Assembly: GCF_934202235.1 (NCBI RefSeq)
Contig: NZ_CAKPXS010000059.1
Coordinates: 1-8,094 of the forward strand
Direction of reading: 5' to 3'
DNA: 8,094 nt
From: an uncultured Limosilactobacillus sp.
Lineage (GTDB): Bacteria > Bacillota > Bacilli > Lactobacillales > Lactobacillaceae
Below, one piece after another: positions 1 through 5,515 of this stretch. The notes beneath the pieces were generated by a model. That model did not search any database and was not told the origin of the DNA. It saw nothing but the letters and a program-made list of their open reading frames with translations. The translations under genes were made by a program, and so were the position numbers. Each line of letters opens with the position of its first letter. Position 1 is the stretch's first letter.

Positions 1-44
1 AAAAAGAAGAACCGTTCGGAATTACAGCGAATTCCGAACGGTTC
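1..44 (-). terminator. Rho-independent terminator after the dipeptidase gene
   Basis: A perfect 15-bp inverted repeat pairs 9-23 with 30-44 around a 6-nt loop (24-29). On the minus strand the stem is followed by a T-rich run (complement of the A-rich bases 1-8). It lies about 50 bp beyond the stop codon of the dipeptidase gene and in the same direction, so it should end the hydrolase-dipeptidase transcript. On the plus strand no T-run follows the stem, so it is probably one-directional. Confidence 0.85.
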
Positions 45-51
45 ATTCATT

Positions 52-83
52 ATAAGGGACTTATGTCACAGCCCCTTGCTAAT
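52..83 (-). repeat. Intergenic hairpin repeat, copy A
   Basis: This stretch matches 2259-2291 almost base for base. The exact shared core is CTTATGTCACAGCCCC (60-75 and 2267-2282), and the flanks ATAAGGG and CTAAT are also shared. Each copy folds into a short hairpin (here AAGGG 54-58 with CCCTT 73-77). Each sits just beyond the stop codon of a minus-strand gene. No T-run follows it, so it is not a complete terminator. It resembles one arm of the long palindrome at 2132-2174, which shares the GTGACA-AAG core. It is probably a member of a dispersed intergenic palindrome family; its role is unknown. Confidence 0.7.
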
Positions 84-93
84 TCTCAACGAA

Positions 94-1485
94 TTAATAA
101 TTTAATTTAATCTTCAAAGCACCGACCTTGACGATGTCGCCCAGACACTTCATCGCCAGGTTGTGAGCGGCCTTAGCAGTCTGATCGTTGGCGGCTTGCA
201 GCTTCTCCTGCAACGTCTTGCCAGACAACTGGGCAGCCTGCTGATCGGTCTCCAGCAAAATGTGGCGTCCAGCCGCCAGGGTGTTTTGCTTGAGGGCTTC
301 AATGTTGGCACTATAACGCTTGGGGTGTTCGTCCACAATCGTCGCAATGGCGTGAGTCAACCAGTACATATTGTTAATGTCGAAGTCCTTTTCCTTCGAA
401 TCACGGTATGGCGCCGGCGTATCCATGACGTTGGTATAGAATGGCGCCATTCCATTAAAGGTGTTCGGTCCGTAAGCCAACCAGCAAATCGCAGCAAAGT
501 CAGCCGGAACATCGTTGCGGACCTGGAGAACGTGAACTTCCTGGTTCCGCTGGAAACCAATTGGCCGAAAGGCGTGCTTCTCACCCTCACTACCACGGCC
601 GTACGGGTCGTAAGGGGTATGCTGGTAGCGAGAACTCAGGGCATACTTGAAGTCTTCAATTGTCAACAGGTGTTCTGGCTTCTTGGCAAACGGCAGGTCC
701 GGATTATCTGGGGATTGCACATCGCTGGGGTTGAACAACCGTTGAATGTACCATTGCCGGGGAATATTGTAGCCATAATCGGAATCGTTGTGGCTGCCAA
801 AAATGTGCCGCAAGTTATAGGTGTTGCCACCATCGATGTTCATGTGGTACCGCTTGATCATTTCTTCCAGGTCGGCCGAAGCCAGCGTGTCATCGCTAGC
901 AAAGTCGAAGTCGGTGATGCTAAACCAGTTGGGAGCTGCAACATAGCAGTCGTCCGGGACTCGCTTGGCTGCCCAGTGGTGGCCACCGATGGTTTCCATG
1001 TACCAGCCTTCATCCTTATCGGAGAAAGCCACCCCGTTTGACTCGTAAGTACCATACTTTTCCAGCATGGAGCCGAGGAGCTGTACCCCTTCACGAGCAC
1101 TGTGAATGTATGGCAGGGTGATGGTAACAAAGTCTTCTTCACCAATCCCGGACTTGACCAGTGGGTCGATCCCTAACACCCGTGGGTTAGTCGTACTGGT
1201 TTCGGTGGCTGACATGCAGACGTTAGCGGCGTTGATGCCACCTTCACCCCAGATCCCCATCGTTTTGATGTTGGCCTGTGGCAATGAGGTATAACGGAGC
1301 GGGTTCGCCGGTAAATCAACCTGACACTTGCTAGTAAATGACTGGTAATTCTTCGGTTGCTGGTCCGGGGTAACCACTACAAAACGCTTCGGGTTAAACG
1401 CCGTACTAAAGTCTTCGTTGCGGGCGATTAGCGTTGAGCCGTCCGCGGTGGCCTTCTTTCCGGCCAAAATAGTTGTACATGGCAT
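94..1485 (-). CDS. pepD: C69-family dipeptidase
   Basis: This is a 463-residue cytoplasmic dipeptidase of peptidase family C69 (N-terminal nucleophile hydrolases), which in lactobacilli releases amino acids from dipeptides at the end of casein or peptide breakdown. The N-terminus shows the family pattern: Cys3 in MPCTT, followed by DGSTLIARNED (residues 15-25). In this family the cysteine becomes the N-terminal nucleophile after removal of the preceding residues, here only Met-Pro. A glycine-rich GIWGEGGINAANV segment follows. There is no signal peptide or membrane segment, and the length is normal for PepD/PepDA proteins. The ATG is supported by AAGGAG at 1495-1500, 9 nt upstream. The gene begins 41 bp after the hydrolase stop codon with no promoter or terminator visible between them, so the two are probably cotranscribed. 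A hairpin terminator follows at 9-44. Which pepD paralogue this is cannot be told from the sequence alone. Confidence 0.93.
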   Translation of the reverse strand: MPCTTILAGKKATADGSTLIARNEDFSTAFNPKRFVVVTPDQQPKNYQSFTSKCQVDLPANPLRYTSLPQANIKTMGIWGEGGINAANVCMSATETSTTNPRVLGIDPLVKSGIGEEDFVTITLPYIHSAREGVQLLGSMLEKYGTYESNGVAFSDKDEGWYMETIGGHHWAAKRVPDDCYVAAPNWFSITDFDFASDDTLASADLEEMIKRYHMNIDGGNTYNLRHIFGSHNDSDYGYNIPRQWYIQRLFNPSDVQSPDNPDLPFAKKPEHLLTIEDFKYALSSRYQHTPYDPYGRGSEGEKHAFRPIGFQRNQEVHVLQVRNDVPADFAAICWLAYGPNTFNGMAPFYTNVMDTPAPYRDSKEKDFDINNMYWLTHAIATIVDEHPKRYSANIEALKQNTLAAGRHILLETDQQAAQLSGKTLQEKLQAANDQTAKAAHNLAMKCLGDIVKVGALKIKLNY

Positions 1486-1526
1486 CAGTTATCTCTCCTT
1501 CATTTTTTACGACACGACAAATGAAC

Positions 1527-2075
1527 TTAGTCAGCCAACGTCCACTTCAATTCGTCCAGTACCTGTGGGAACTCCTTAAAGCCGTCGCCAGCCAGGTAGT
1601 GACCGCCCATCAGGTTGACGATTAACTTGGCTCCCAAGCCGTGAGCAATTTGCTCGGCATTTTCAAAGGGCGCAATCCAGTCGTTCTTCGCAGTAATCAC
1701 GACCGCCTTGTGCAAGCGCGGCGCTACTTGCTGGTAATCAACCGGGTCCTTAACAAATTCGTCAAGTGACGGACTACCTTTCAGGGGACGGTCAAACGGT
1801 GCCACCAGAACAAGGTTAACATTCCGTAATTCCGGGTGCCGCTGGACAAACTTGATGGCCGTTACGCAACCTAAACTGTGGGCAACCAGGGTCAACCCCG
1901 GTTCAGTTGGCAATTGCTGGTCTAAGAAGTGCTGCCAAGTATCCAGGTGTGGTGCAAAGGCCTCCGGCATTGCCAGCCGGTTAACCGTAATTGACGGTCG
2001 GGCCGCCTTTTCTAACCACGGGAACCAATCATCGTCCCGCGTTGATGTTCCGTGAATCAAATATGCATTTGCCAC
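1527..2075 (-). CDS. Alpha/beta hydrolase, RBBP9/YdeN-like serine hydrolase
   Basis: This 182-residue small alpha/beta-hydrolase resembles the RBBP9/YdeN family. The nucleophile elbow reads VAHSLG with Ser67. The probable triad partners are Asp132 in KNDWIAPF and His159 in GGHYLAGDGF, spaced as in that family. An N-terminal YLIHGTST strand-loop (residues 5-12) supplies the usual HG oxyanion region. There is no signal peptide, so it is cytoplasmic; the substrate is unknown. I chose the GTG at 2075. AAAGGGGA (2083-2090) lies 8 nt before it, and an extended -10 box at 2105-2113 places transcription start near 2098. A TTG at 2096 in the same frame would sit on the transcription start and put the ribosome binding site inside the gene. 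It is the first gene of a probable operon with the downstream dipeptidase. Its physiological role is unassigned in such bacteria. Confidence 0.87.
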   Translation of the reverse strand: MANAYLIHGTSTRDDDWFPWLEKAARPSITVNRLAMPEAFAPHLDTWQHFLDQQLPTEPGLTLVAHSLGCVTAIKFVQRHPELRNVNLVLVAPFDRPLKGSPSLDEFVKDPVDYQQVAPRLHKAVVITAKNDWIAPFENAEQIAHGLGAKLIVNLMGGHYLAGDGFKEFPQVLDELKWTLAD

Positions 2076-2082
2076 ACTAACG

Positions 2083-2090
2083 TCCCCTTT
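2083..2090 (-). promoter_or_regulatory. Ribosome binding site that selects the GTG start of the hydrolase
   Basis: On the minus strand this reads AAAGGGGA, with the GTG codon at 2075 lying 8 nt beyond the GGGG. The reading frame stays open further upstream to a TTG at 2096, but that codon has no ribosome binding site, so the GTG is the better start. Confidence 0.7.
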
Positions 2091-2104
2091 CAACAATTAA
2101 CCTC

Positions 2105-2131
2105 ATTATAACACTGTCGTGAAACAAAAAA
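2105..2131 (-). promoter_or_regulatory. Extended -10 promoter for the hydrolase-dipeptidase operon
   Basis: The minus strand carries TGTTATAAT (2105-2113), a consensus -10 hexamer with the TGn extension. No good -35 hexamer is present. At the usual distance there is only the T-run (2126-2131) that also ends the preceding terminator. Extended -10 promoters can work without a -35 box. The predicted start is near 2098, leaving a leader of about 23 nt before the GTG codon. Confidence 0.7.
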
Positions 2132-2174
2132 GGGAGCGTGACAGAAGTCATTTATGACTTCGTAGTCACGCCCC
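2126..2174 (-). terminator. Rho-independent terminator with a long imperfect stem
   Basis: The arms pair in three blocks: GAAGTCAT (2144-2151) with ATGACTTC (2154-2161), CGTGAC (2137-2142) with GTCACG (2165-2170), and GGG (2132-2134) with CCC (2172-2174), with small bulges between. On the minus strand the stem is followed directly by six T (2126-2131). It would end transcripts coming from the YeaQ-like gene about 130 bp upstream. Its T-run merges with the promoter of the next operon. Confidence 0.78.
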
Positions 2175-2180
2175 AGCGAG

Positions 2181-2233
2181 CAACAATAGGTTCCTAGCGT
2201 TCGGCTTTGCCAGAACGTTAGGGGCCATTGTTG
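2181..2233. repeat. Two-tier inverted repeat in the YeaQ-hydrolase gap
   Basis: The outer arms are CAACAAT (2181-2187) and ATTGTTG (2227-2233). Inside, 2193-2205 pairs with 2209-2222 over a TTT loop with one wobble pair and one bulged base. No open reading frame or T-run is attached. It lies between the terminator hairpin and repeat copy B, and together the three structures fill most of the 226-bp gap. It may be the middle of a larger palindromic element. Confidence 0.65.
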
Positions 2234-2258
2234 TACCGCCTGTTAACTTTTAGTATAG

Positions 2259-2291
2259 ATAAGGGGCTTATGTCACAGCCCCCTTACTAAT
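2259..2291 (-). repeat. Intergenic hairpin repeat, copy B
   Basis: This is the second copy of the repeat at 52-83, with the identical 16-nt core at 2267-2282. It begins about 10 bp after the stop codon of the YeaQ-like gene. Locally it folds as AAGGGGC (2261-2267) against GCCCC..TT (2278-2285). Its minus-strand sequence GGGGGCTGTGACATAAG could instead pair with the distal arm of the terminator at 2132-2147, so it may be one terminal inverted repeat of a roughly 155-bp element. Confidence 0.7.
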
Positions 2292-2301
2292 CTAAGTTCA
2301 G

Positions 2302-2571
2302 TTAAGCGGCATCTGCCTTGTCCTTGGGCCACAATCCTAATAAAAGGGAAACAGCCAGGACCACAATCACGGCACCAATTAGCGACGGGATCAGCGCCAT
2401 TCCGGCAACTTGAGGCCCCCAGGCCCCGAAAATCCACTGACCAACGCTGGCCCCGATCAGGCCGGCAATGATGTTAGAAATCCATCCCATGGCGCCGCCA
2501 CGGTGAACAATCGCGCCGGCGGCCATTCCAATCAAGCCACCAACAATTAGTGTCCAAATCCAGTGAAACAT
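2302..2571 (-). CDS. GlsB/YeaQ/YmgE-family small membrane protein
   Basis: This is an 89-residue, glycine- and alanine-rich integral membrane protein of the GlsB/YeaQ/YmgE family (transglycosylase-associated protein family, named from early sequence similarity only). Three hydrophobic segments are visible at about residues 3-21, 29-49 and 56-80, ending in a short charged tail KDKADAA. The glycine-spaced second helix (IIAGLIGASVGQWIFG) is typical of the family, and the length is normal. Members are often linked to stress responses, but their molecular function is not established. The ATG is preceded by AAAGGA (2583-2588) at an 11-nt spacing. The gene has its own promoter (2628-2656) and a distant terminator (2126-2174), so it is probably transcribed alone. 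Some read-through from the dehydrogenase gene upstream is possible because no strong terminator separates them. Confidence 0.88.
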   Translation of the reverse strand: MFHWIWTLIVGGLIGMAAGAIVHRGGAMGWISNIIAGLIGASVGQWIFGAWGPQVAGMALIPSLIGAVIVVLAVSLLLGLWPKDKADAA

Positions 2572-2627
2572 ATCTCAGCACGTCCTTTCTAGTCGACGAG
2601 TTGGGACAATAAATATTTTGTATCTAC

Positions 2628-2656
2628 AGTATAGCAACTGGACAACTAGTAACCAA
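2628..2656 (-). promoter_or_regulatory. SigA-type promoter for the YeaQ-like gene
   Basis: On the minus strand TTGGTT (2651-2656) and TATACT (2628-2633) are separated by exactly 17 bp. A TG one base before the -10 box gives an extended -10 element. Transcription would start near 2621, leaving a leader of about 50 nt. Confidence 0.7.
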
Positions 2657-2696
2657 ATTAGCCGCTTTGCCTTAAGTTATTCTTAATAACCTGCTT

Positions 2697-3740
2697 TTAA
2701 TCATCAATGGTCAGGAGGGACTTGATGGTCTTGCGGTCGGCCATATCCTGGTAAGCTTGTTGAATCTCATTCAGGGAGTAGGTTTGGGTGAAGATCTTCC
2801 CCGGATTGATCACACCGTCCAGCACCGCCTTTAGCAATAATTTCTTGTCGTAATAAGCCACAGAGGCCGGACCACCAGCGATGACTACGTTACGGAAGAA
2901 TAATTCGCCCAGGTCAAATGACTCATCGTGGGGAACACCGACCCGGCCCACATGAGCACCTGGCCGGCCCATCTGCAAAGCTTCGGCAGTGGACTGCCGG
3001 GTACCAACACATTCAAGAACGGCATCGGCCCCTTCCCCGTTGGTCAACGCCATCACTTTCTTGACGGCATCGTCACCACGCTCTTCAACGATATCGGTCG
3101 CACCAAATTCGCGGCCGAGAGCTTGCCGATCCGCGTGCCGGCTCATCAAGATAATCCGCTTAGCCCCACGTAGCTTGGCAGCAATAACCCCGCACAGGCC
3201 AACTGCCCCGTCGCCAATCACCGCTGCAGTGTCGCCAGGCTGAACATTGGCGCAGCGAGCAGCGTGGTAGCCCGTTGGCATCACGTCGGAGAGTGCTTGC
3301 AAACTTGCCAGCATCTTATCGCTGTAGTCTGCCGGCTGACCAGGGATGCGCACGAGTGCCCACTGGCCGTGCTGGTAGCGGATATATTCCGCCTGGTAGC
3401 CACTGGAAAAGTTATCACTGTGGCTAAGGCAGTAGCCTTCGTAGCCCTTGCGGCAGGCAACACAGTGCCCGCAGCCGTGAGTGAACGGCGCAATCACAAA
3501 GTCACCCTTCTTAAAGGTCGTAATCGCATCCCCAACTGCTTCTACAATGCCCAGTGCTTCGTGACCGGTATTCTCAGAATGGGCCGCCTTCTCATCAAGG
3601 CCGCGGAAAGACCATAAGTCAGATCCACAGACACTGGCGCGCACCACCTTTAAGATCACATCGTCTGGTGCTTGAATCTTGGGCATTTCAACGTCCTCAA
3701 CGGCCATTTGGCCAGCCTTAATAAACATTGCTTTCTTCAT
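2697..3740 (-). CDS. Zinc-dependent alcohol dehydrogenase (medium-chain family)
   Basis: This is a 347-residue zinc-containing medium-chain dehydrogenase. The catalytic zinc site is visible as Cys38 (SVCGSD), His60-Glu61 (TGHEALG) and Asp152. The structural zinc cysteines are Cys90, Cys93, Cys96 and Cys104 (GCGHCVAC...C). The Rossmann fingerprint is GDGAVG (176-181). The second nucleotide-binding strand ends in MSRHADR with no acidic residue, which suggests NADP(H) rather than NAD(H). It should interconvert an alcohol and an aldehyde or ketone in the cytoplasm; the substrate cannot be told. I chose the ATG at 3740, 10 nt after AAGGAGGA. An in-frame TTG at 3764 would place that ribosome binding site inside the gene. 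The promoter has the geometry controlled by MerR-family activators, so induction by aldehyde, oxidative or similar chemical stress is plausible. No regulator gene is in the window. Confidence 0.92.
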   Translation of the reverse strand: MKKAMFIKAGQMAVEDVEMPKIQAPDDVILKVVRASVCGSDLWSFRGLDEKAAHSENTGHEALGIVEAVGDAITTFKKGDFVIAPFTHGCGHCVACRKGYEGYCLSHSDNFSSGYQAEYIRYQHGQWALVRIPGQPADYSDKMLASLQALSDVMPTGYHAARCANVQPGDTAAVIGDGAVGLCGVIAAKLRGAKRIILMSRHADRQALGREFGATDIVEERGDDAVKKVMALTNGEGADAVLECVGTRQSTAEALQMGRPGAHVGRVGVPHDESFDLGELFFRNVVIAGGPASVAYYDKKLLLKAVLDGVINPGKIFTQTYSLNEIQQAYQDMADRKTIKSLLTIDD

Positions 3741-3750
3741 TATTAGGTTG

Positions 3751-3758
3751 TCCTCCTT
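3751..3758 (-). promoter_or_regulatory. Ribosome binding site of the alcohol dehydrogenase
   Basis: The minus strand reads AAGGAGGA, a near-perfect match to the 16S rRNA tail, 10 nt before the ATG at 3740. It rules out the upstream in-frame TTG (3764) as the start. Confidence 0.85.
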
Positions 3759-3789
3759 ACACAAAACACAAAACTTTCCCTACAACCTT

Positions 3790-3820
3790 AGTCTAGCCCC
3801 TCAAGTCAACTTGAGGTCAA
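3790..3820 (-). promoter_or_regulatory. MerR-type promoter and operator of the alcohol dehydrogenase gene
   Basis: On the minus strand the -35 box TTGACC (3815-3820) and the -10 box TAGACT (3790-3795) are 19 bp apart. A perfect dyad of 8-bp arms around a 2-bp centre (3799-3816; CCTCAAGTTGACTTGAGG on this strand) fills the spacer and overlaps the -35 box by two bases. An overlong 19-bp spacer holding a dyad is the hallmark of promoters activated by MerR-family proteins, which untwist the DNA to realign the boxes. The dyad differs from the enterobacterial SoxR box by a single central base. The predicted leader is about 43 nt. Confidence 0.82.
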
Positions 3821-3821
3821 G

Positions 3822-3873
3822 CGGACGCACAAAAAATTTTTGTCCGTTAACCGTTTTCTGAGAAAATCTCTCA
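3822..3873. promoter_or_regulatory. Cluster of AT-rich dyads in the divergent promoter region
   Basis: Three small symmetries follow one another: CAAAAA and TTTTTG around one base (3830-3842), flanked by CGGAC (3822-3826) and GTCCG (3842-3846); TTTTCT-G-AGAAAA (3854-3866); and TGAGA with TCTCA (3859-3863 and 3869-3873). They lie between the MerR-type promoter and the permease promoter. They could be protein-binding or curved DNA for either gene. No known operator consensus was recognised. Confidence 0.3.
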
Positions 3874-3897
3874 AATTAACTATTGCATTCTGGCGCG

Positions 3898-3926
3898 TTG
3901 GTCGATAAAGTATTTATAGCTTTAAT
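3898..3926 (+). promoter_or_regulatory. Possible promoter of the amino acid permease
   Basis: TTGGTC (3898-3903) and TTTAAT (3921-3926) are 17 bp apart, with the -10 box matching five of six consensus bases and the -35 box only three. Transcription would start near 3933, about 38 nt before the ATG. An overlapping alternative is TTGCAT (3884-3889) with TAAAGT (3907-3912), also 17 bp apart but weaker at -10. The leader is too short for a riboswitch or T-box. Confidence 0.45.
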
Positions 3927-3970
3927 TAGATAACGATGAGAAAAACGTTTCTAATAGGAAGGAAACAATT

Positions 3971-5386
3971 ATGAGCCAGTCACAAAACAAGTCGGAACTG
4001 AAACGTTCAATGACCGCCGGCCAGATGGAAATGATCTCCCTTGGCGGAGCCATCGGTGTCGGCCTCTTCATGGGGTCCCAGTCAACTATTAAGTGGACTG
4101 GTCCTTCAGTAATGCTCTCCTACGCCCTCGTCGGCGTGATTTTGTACATTGTCATGCGGGCCCTCGGCGAAATGATCTACATCAATCCTGGAACCGGCTC
4201 CTTTGCCGATTACGCCACCGAGTACGTCCACCCGATCTTCGGCTACATTGCCAAGTGGGCCAACGTCTTTGAATATATCGTTGTCGGGATGTCCGAAGTC
4301 ATTGCCGCCACCGAATACCTTCAGTACTGGTGGCCGCATACCCCGACCTGGATAGCGGGGATCGTCATTATCTTTTTCCTGACGATCGCCAACTTAGCTT
4401 CGGCCAAAGCCTACGGGTCACTAGAATTTTGGTTTGCAATGATTAAGGTGGTCACCATTATTCTGATGATTGTCCTTGGCTTGGGGGTCATCTTCTTTGG
4501 TTTTGGTAATCACGGCCAGCCCACCGGGTTCTCCAACTTGTGGGCCCATGGTGGCTTCTTTACTGGCGGGATCAAGGGGTTCTTCTTCTCCATGTCCATC
4601 GTCGTCGGTTCATATGAAGGAATTGAGTTGCTGGGCATTTCGGCTGGTGAAGTTGCTAACCCGCAAAAAGCGATTGTCAAGTCGGTGAAGTCGGTCCTCT
4701 TCCGCATCCTCATCTTCTATATTGGTGCCATCTTCGTGATCGTGACGATCTACCCGTGGAACAAGATTGGGATGATTGGGTCGCCGTTCGTGGAAACCTT
4801 CGCTAAGATCGGGATCACTGCCGCTGCGTCCATTATCAACTTCGTTGTCTTAACGGCCGCCCTCTCCGGGGCTAACTCGGGGATTTACTCCTCATCGCGG
4901 ATGCTGTGGAAGCTGGCCGAAGAAGGCGATGCCCCAAAGTACTTCCGCCACATTTCCAACCGGGTGGTCCCCAACCACGCTATTTACGGTATTTCTGGCG
5001 GGATTCTGATTGGTTTTATTCTCGACATGGTTGCAACGGCCATGAACAAGTCGGCCTCGAATATGTTCGTCGTCGTCTTTAGTTCATCCGTTTTACCAGG
5101 GATGATCCCCTGGTTCGTTATCCTGCTGGCCGAGCTGCGCTTCCGCAAGAACAATCCGGATGTGATGGCTCACCACCCGTTCAAACTGCCGCTGTACCCC
5201 TTCTCTAACTACTTTGCATTCATCATGCTGGTGGTCATTGTCATCTTCATGTTTATCAACCCCGATACGCGGATTTCCGTGATTGTCGGTGCAGTTGTGT
5301 TGATCGTCGCCACGGCAGTCTACCTGCACCGCTGGGGACTCGACAAGACACCTCATGATGCTGATGCAAAAAAGAAAGCTAACTAG
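3971..5386 (+). CDS. Amino acid permease, AAT family (APC superfamily)
   Basis: This is a 471-residue cytoplasmic-membrane transporter of the amino acid transporter (AAT) family, which takes up amino acids by proton symport. After a short charged N-terminus, the first helix carries the APC signature MISLGGAIGVGLFMGS (about residues 21-36), which lines the substrate site. It is followed by LGEMIYINPGTGSFADYATEY and, near residue 214, SYEGIELLGISAGEVANPQKAI. Both stretches are typical of the GabP/AroP/LysP-like group. About twelve hydrophobic helices can be counted, the length is normal, and the C-terminal tail is charged. The ATG has AGGAAGGA (3956-3963) 7 nt upstream. The substrate cannot be decided from sequence alone. 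It is divergent from the dehydrogenase and has its own terminator (5425-5472). Confidence 0.92.
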   Translation: MSQSQNKSELKRSMTAGQMEMISLGGAIGVGLFMGSQSTIKWTGPSVMLSYALVGVILYIVMRALGEMIYINPGTGSFADYATEYVHPIFGYIAKWANVFEYIVVGMSEVIAATEYLQYWWPHTPTWIAGIVIIFFLTIANLASAKAYGSLEFWFAMIKVVTIILMIVLGLGVIFFGFGNHGQPTGFSNLWAHGGFFTGGIKGFFFSMSIVVGSYEGIELLGISAGEVANPQKAIVKSVKSVLFRILIFYIGAIFVIVTIYPWNKIGMIGSPFVETFAKIGITAAASIINFVVLTAALSGANSGIYSSSRMLWKLAEEGDAPKYFRHISNRVVPNHAIYGISGGILIGFILDMVATAMNKSASNMFVVVFSSSVLPGMIPWFVILLAELRFRKNNPDVMAHHPFKLPLYPFSNYFAFIMLVVIVIFMFINPDTRISVIVGAVVLIVATAVYLHRWGLDKTPHDADAKKKAN

Positions 5387-5424
5387 CAACCGTCACCCGG
5401 ATGGTCGCTCCTGTTGCAATGGAT

Positions 5425-5472
5425 GAACCCGCACGTTTCCACCCATTTAAACGTGGCGGGTTCTTTCTTTTG
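5425..5472 (+). terminator. Rho-independent terminator of the permease gene
   Basis: GAACCCGCACGTTT (5425-5438) pairs with 5449-5463 with one bulged base, around a 10-nt loop. The T-rich tail TTTCTTTT follows on the plus strand. It sits 39 bp after the permease stop codon and before the MFS gene. The open frame running back to 5414 from the MFS gene crosses this hairpin, which argues against that longer start. Confidence 0.9.
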
Positions 5473-5501
5473 TCGGCCGTCACAATACTCAAAAAAGCCA
5501 C

Positions 5502-5508
5502 AAGGAGG
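5502..5508 (+). promoter_or_regulatory. Ribosome binding site that selects the TTG start of the MFS gene
   Basis: AAGGAGG ends 7 nt before the TTG at 5516. No ATG or GTG stands at a suitable distance. The in-frame ATG codons at 5414 and 5423 have no comparable site and lie before or at the edge of the terminator hairpin. Confidence 0.8.
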
Positions 5509-5515
5509 CAATAAT

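Noticed and set aside
163..1041. A 292-codon open frame on the plus strand, opposite the dipeptidase gene
   Set aside because: It has no ribosome binding site or recognisable domain, and its product is a composition shadow of the well-supported C69 dipeptidase on the other strand.
2076..2096. TTG at 2096 as the hydrolase start
   Set aside because: It falls at the predicted transcription start and would put the ribosome binding site within the coding sequence; GTG 2075 fits better.
2676..2690. Small GTTATT/AATAAC hairpin after the dehydrogenase gene as a terminator
   Set aside because: The stem is six A/T-rich pairs and no T-run follows on the minus strand, so it is too weak to call.
3741..3764. 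TTG at 3764 as the dehydrogenase start
   Set aside because: The AAGGAGGA ribosome binding site lies inside this extension and points to ATG 3740.
3927..3970. Riboswitch, T-box or catabolite (cre) site in the permease leader
   Set aside because: The leader is only about 38 nt, and the symmetric AGAAAAACGTTTCT near 3949 does not fit the cre consensus spacing.
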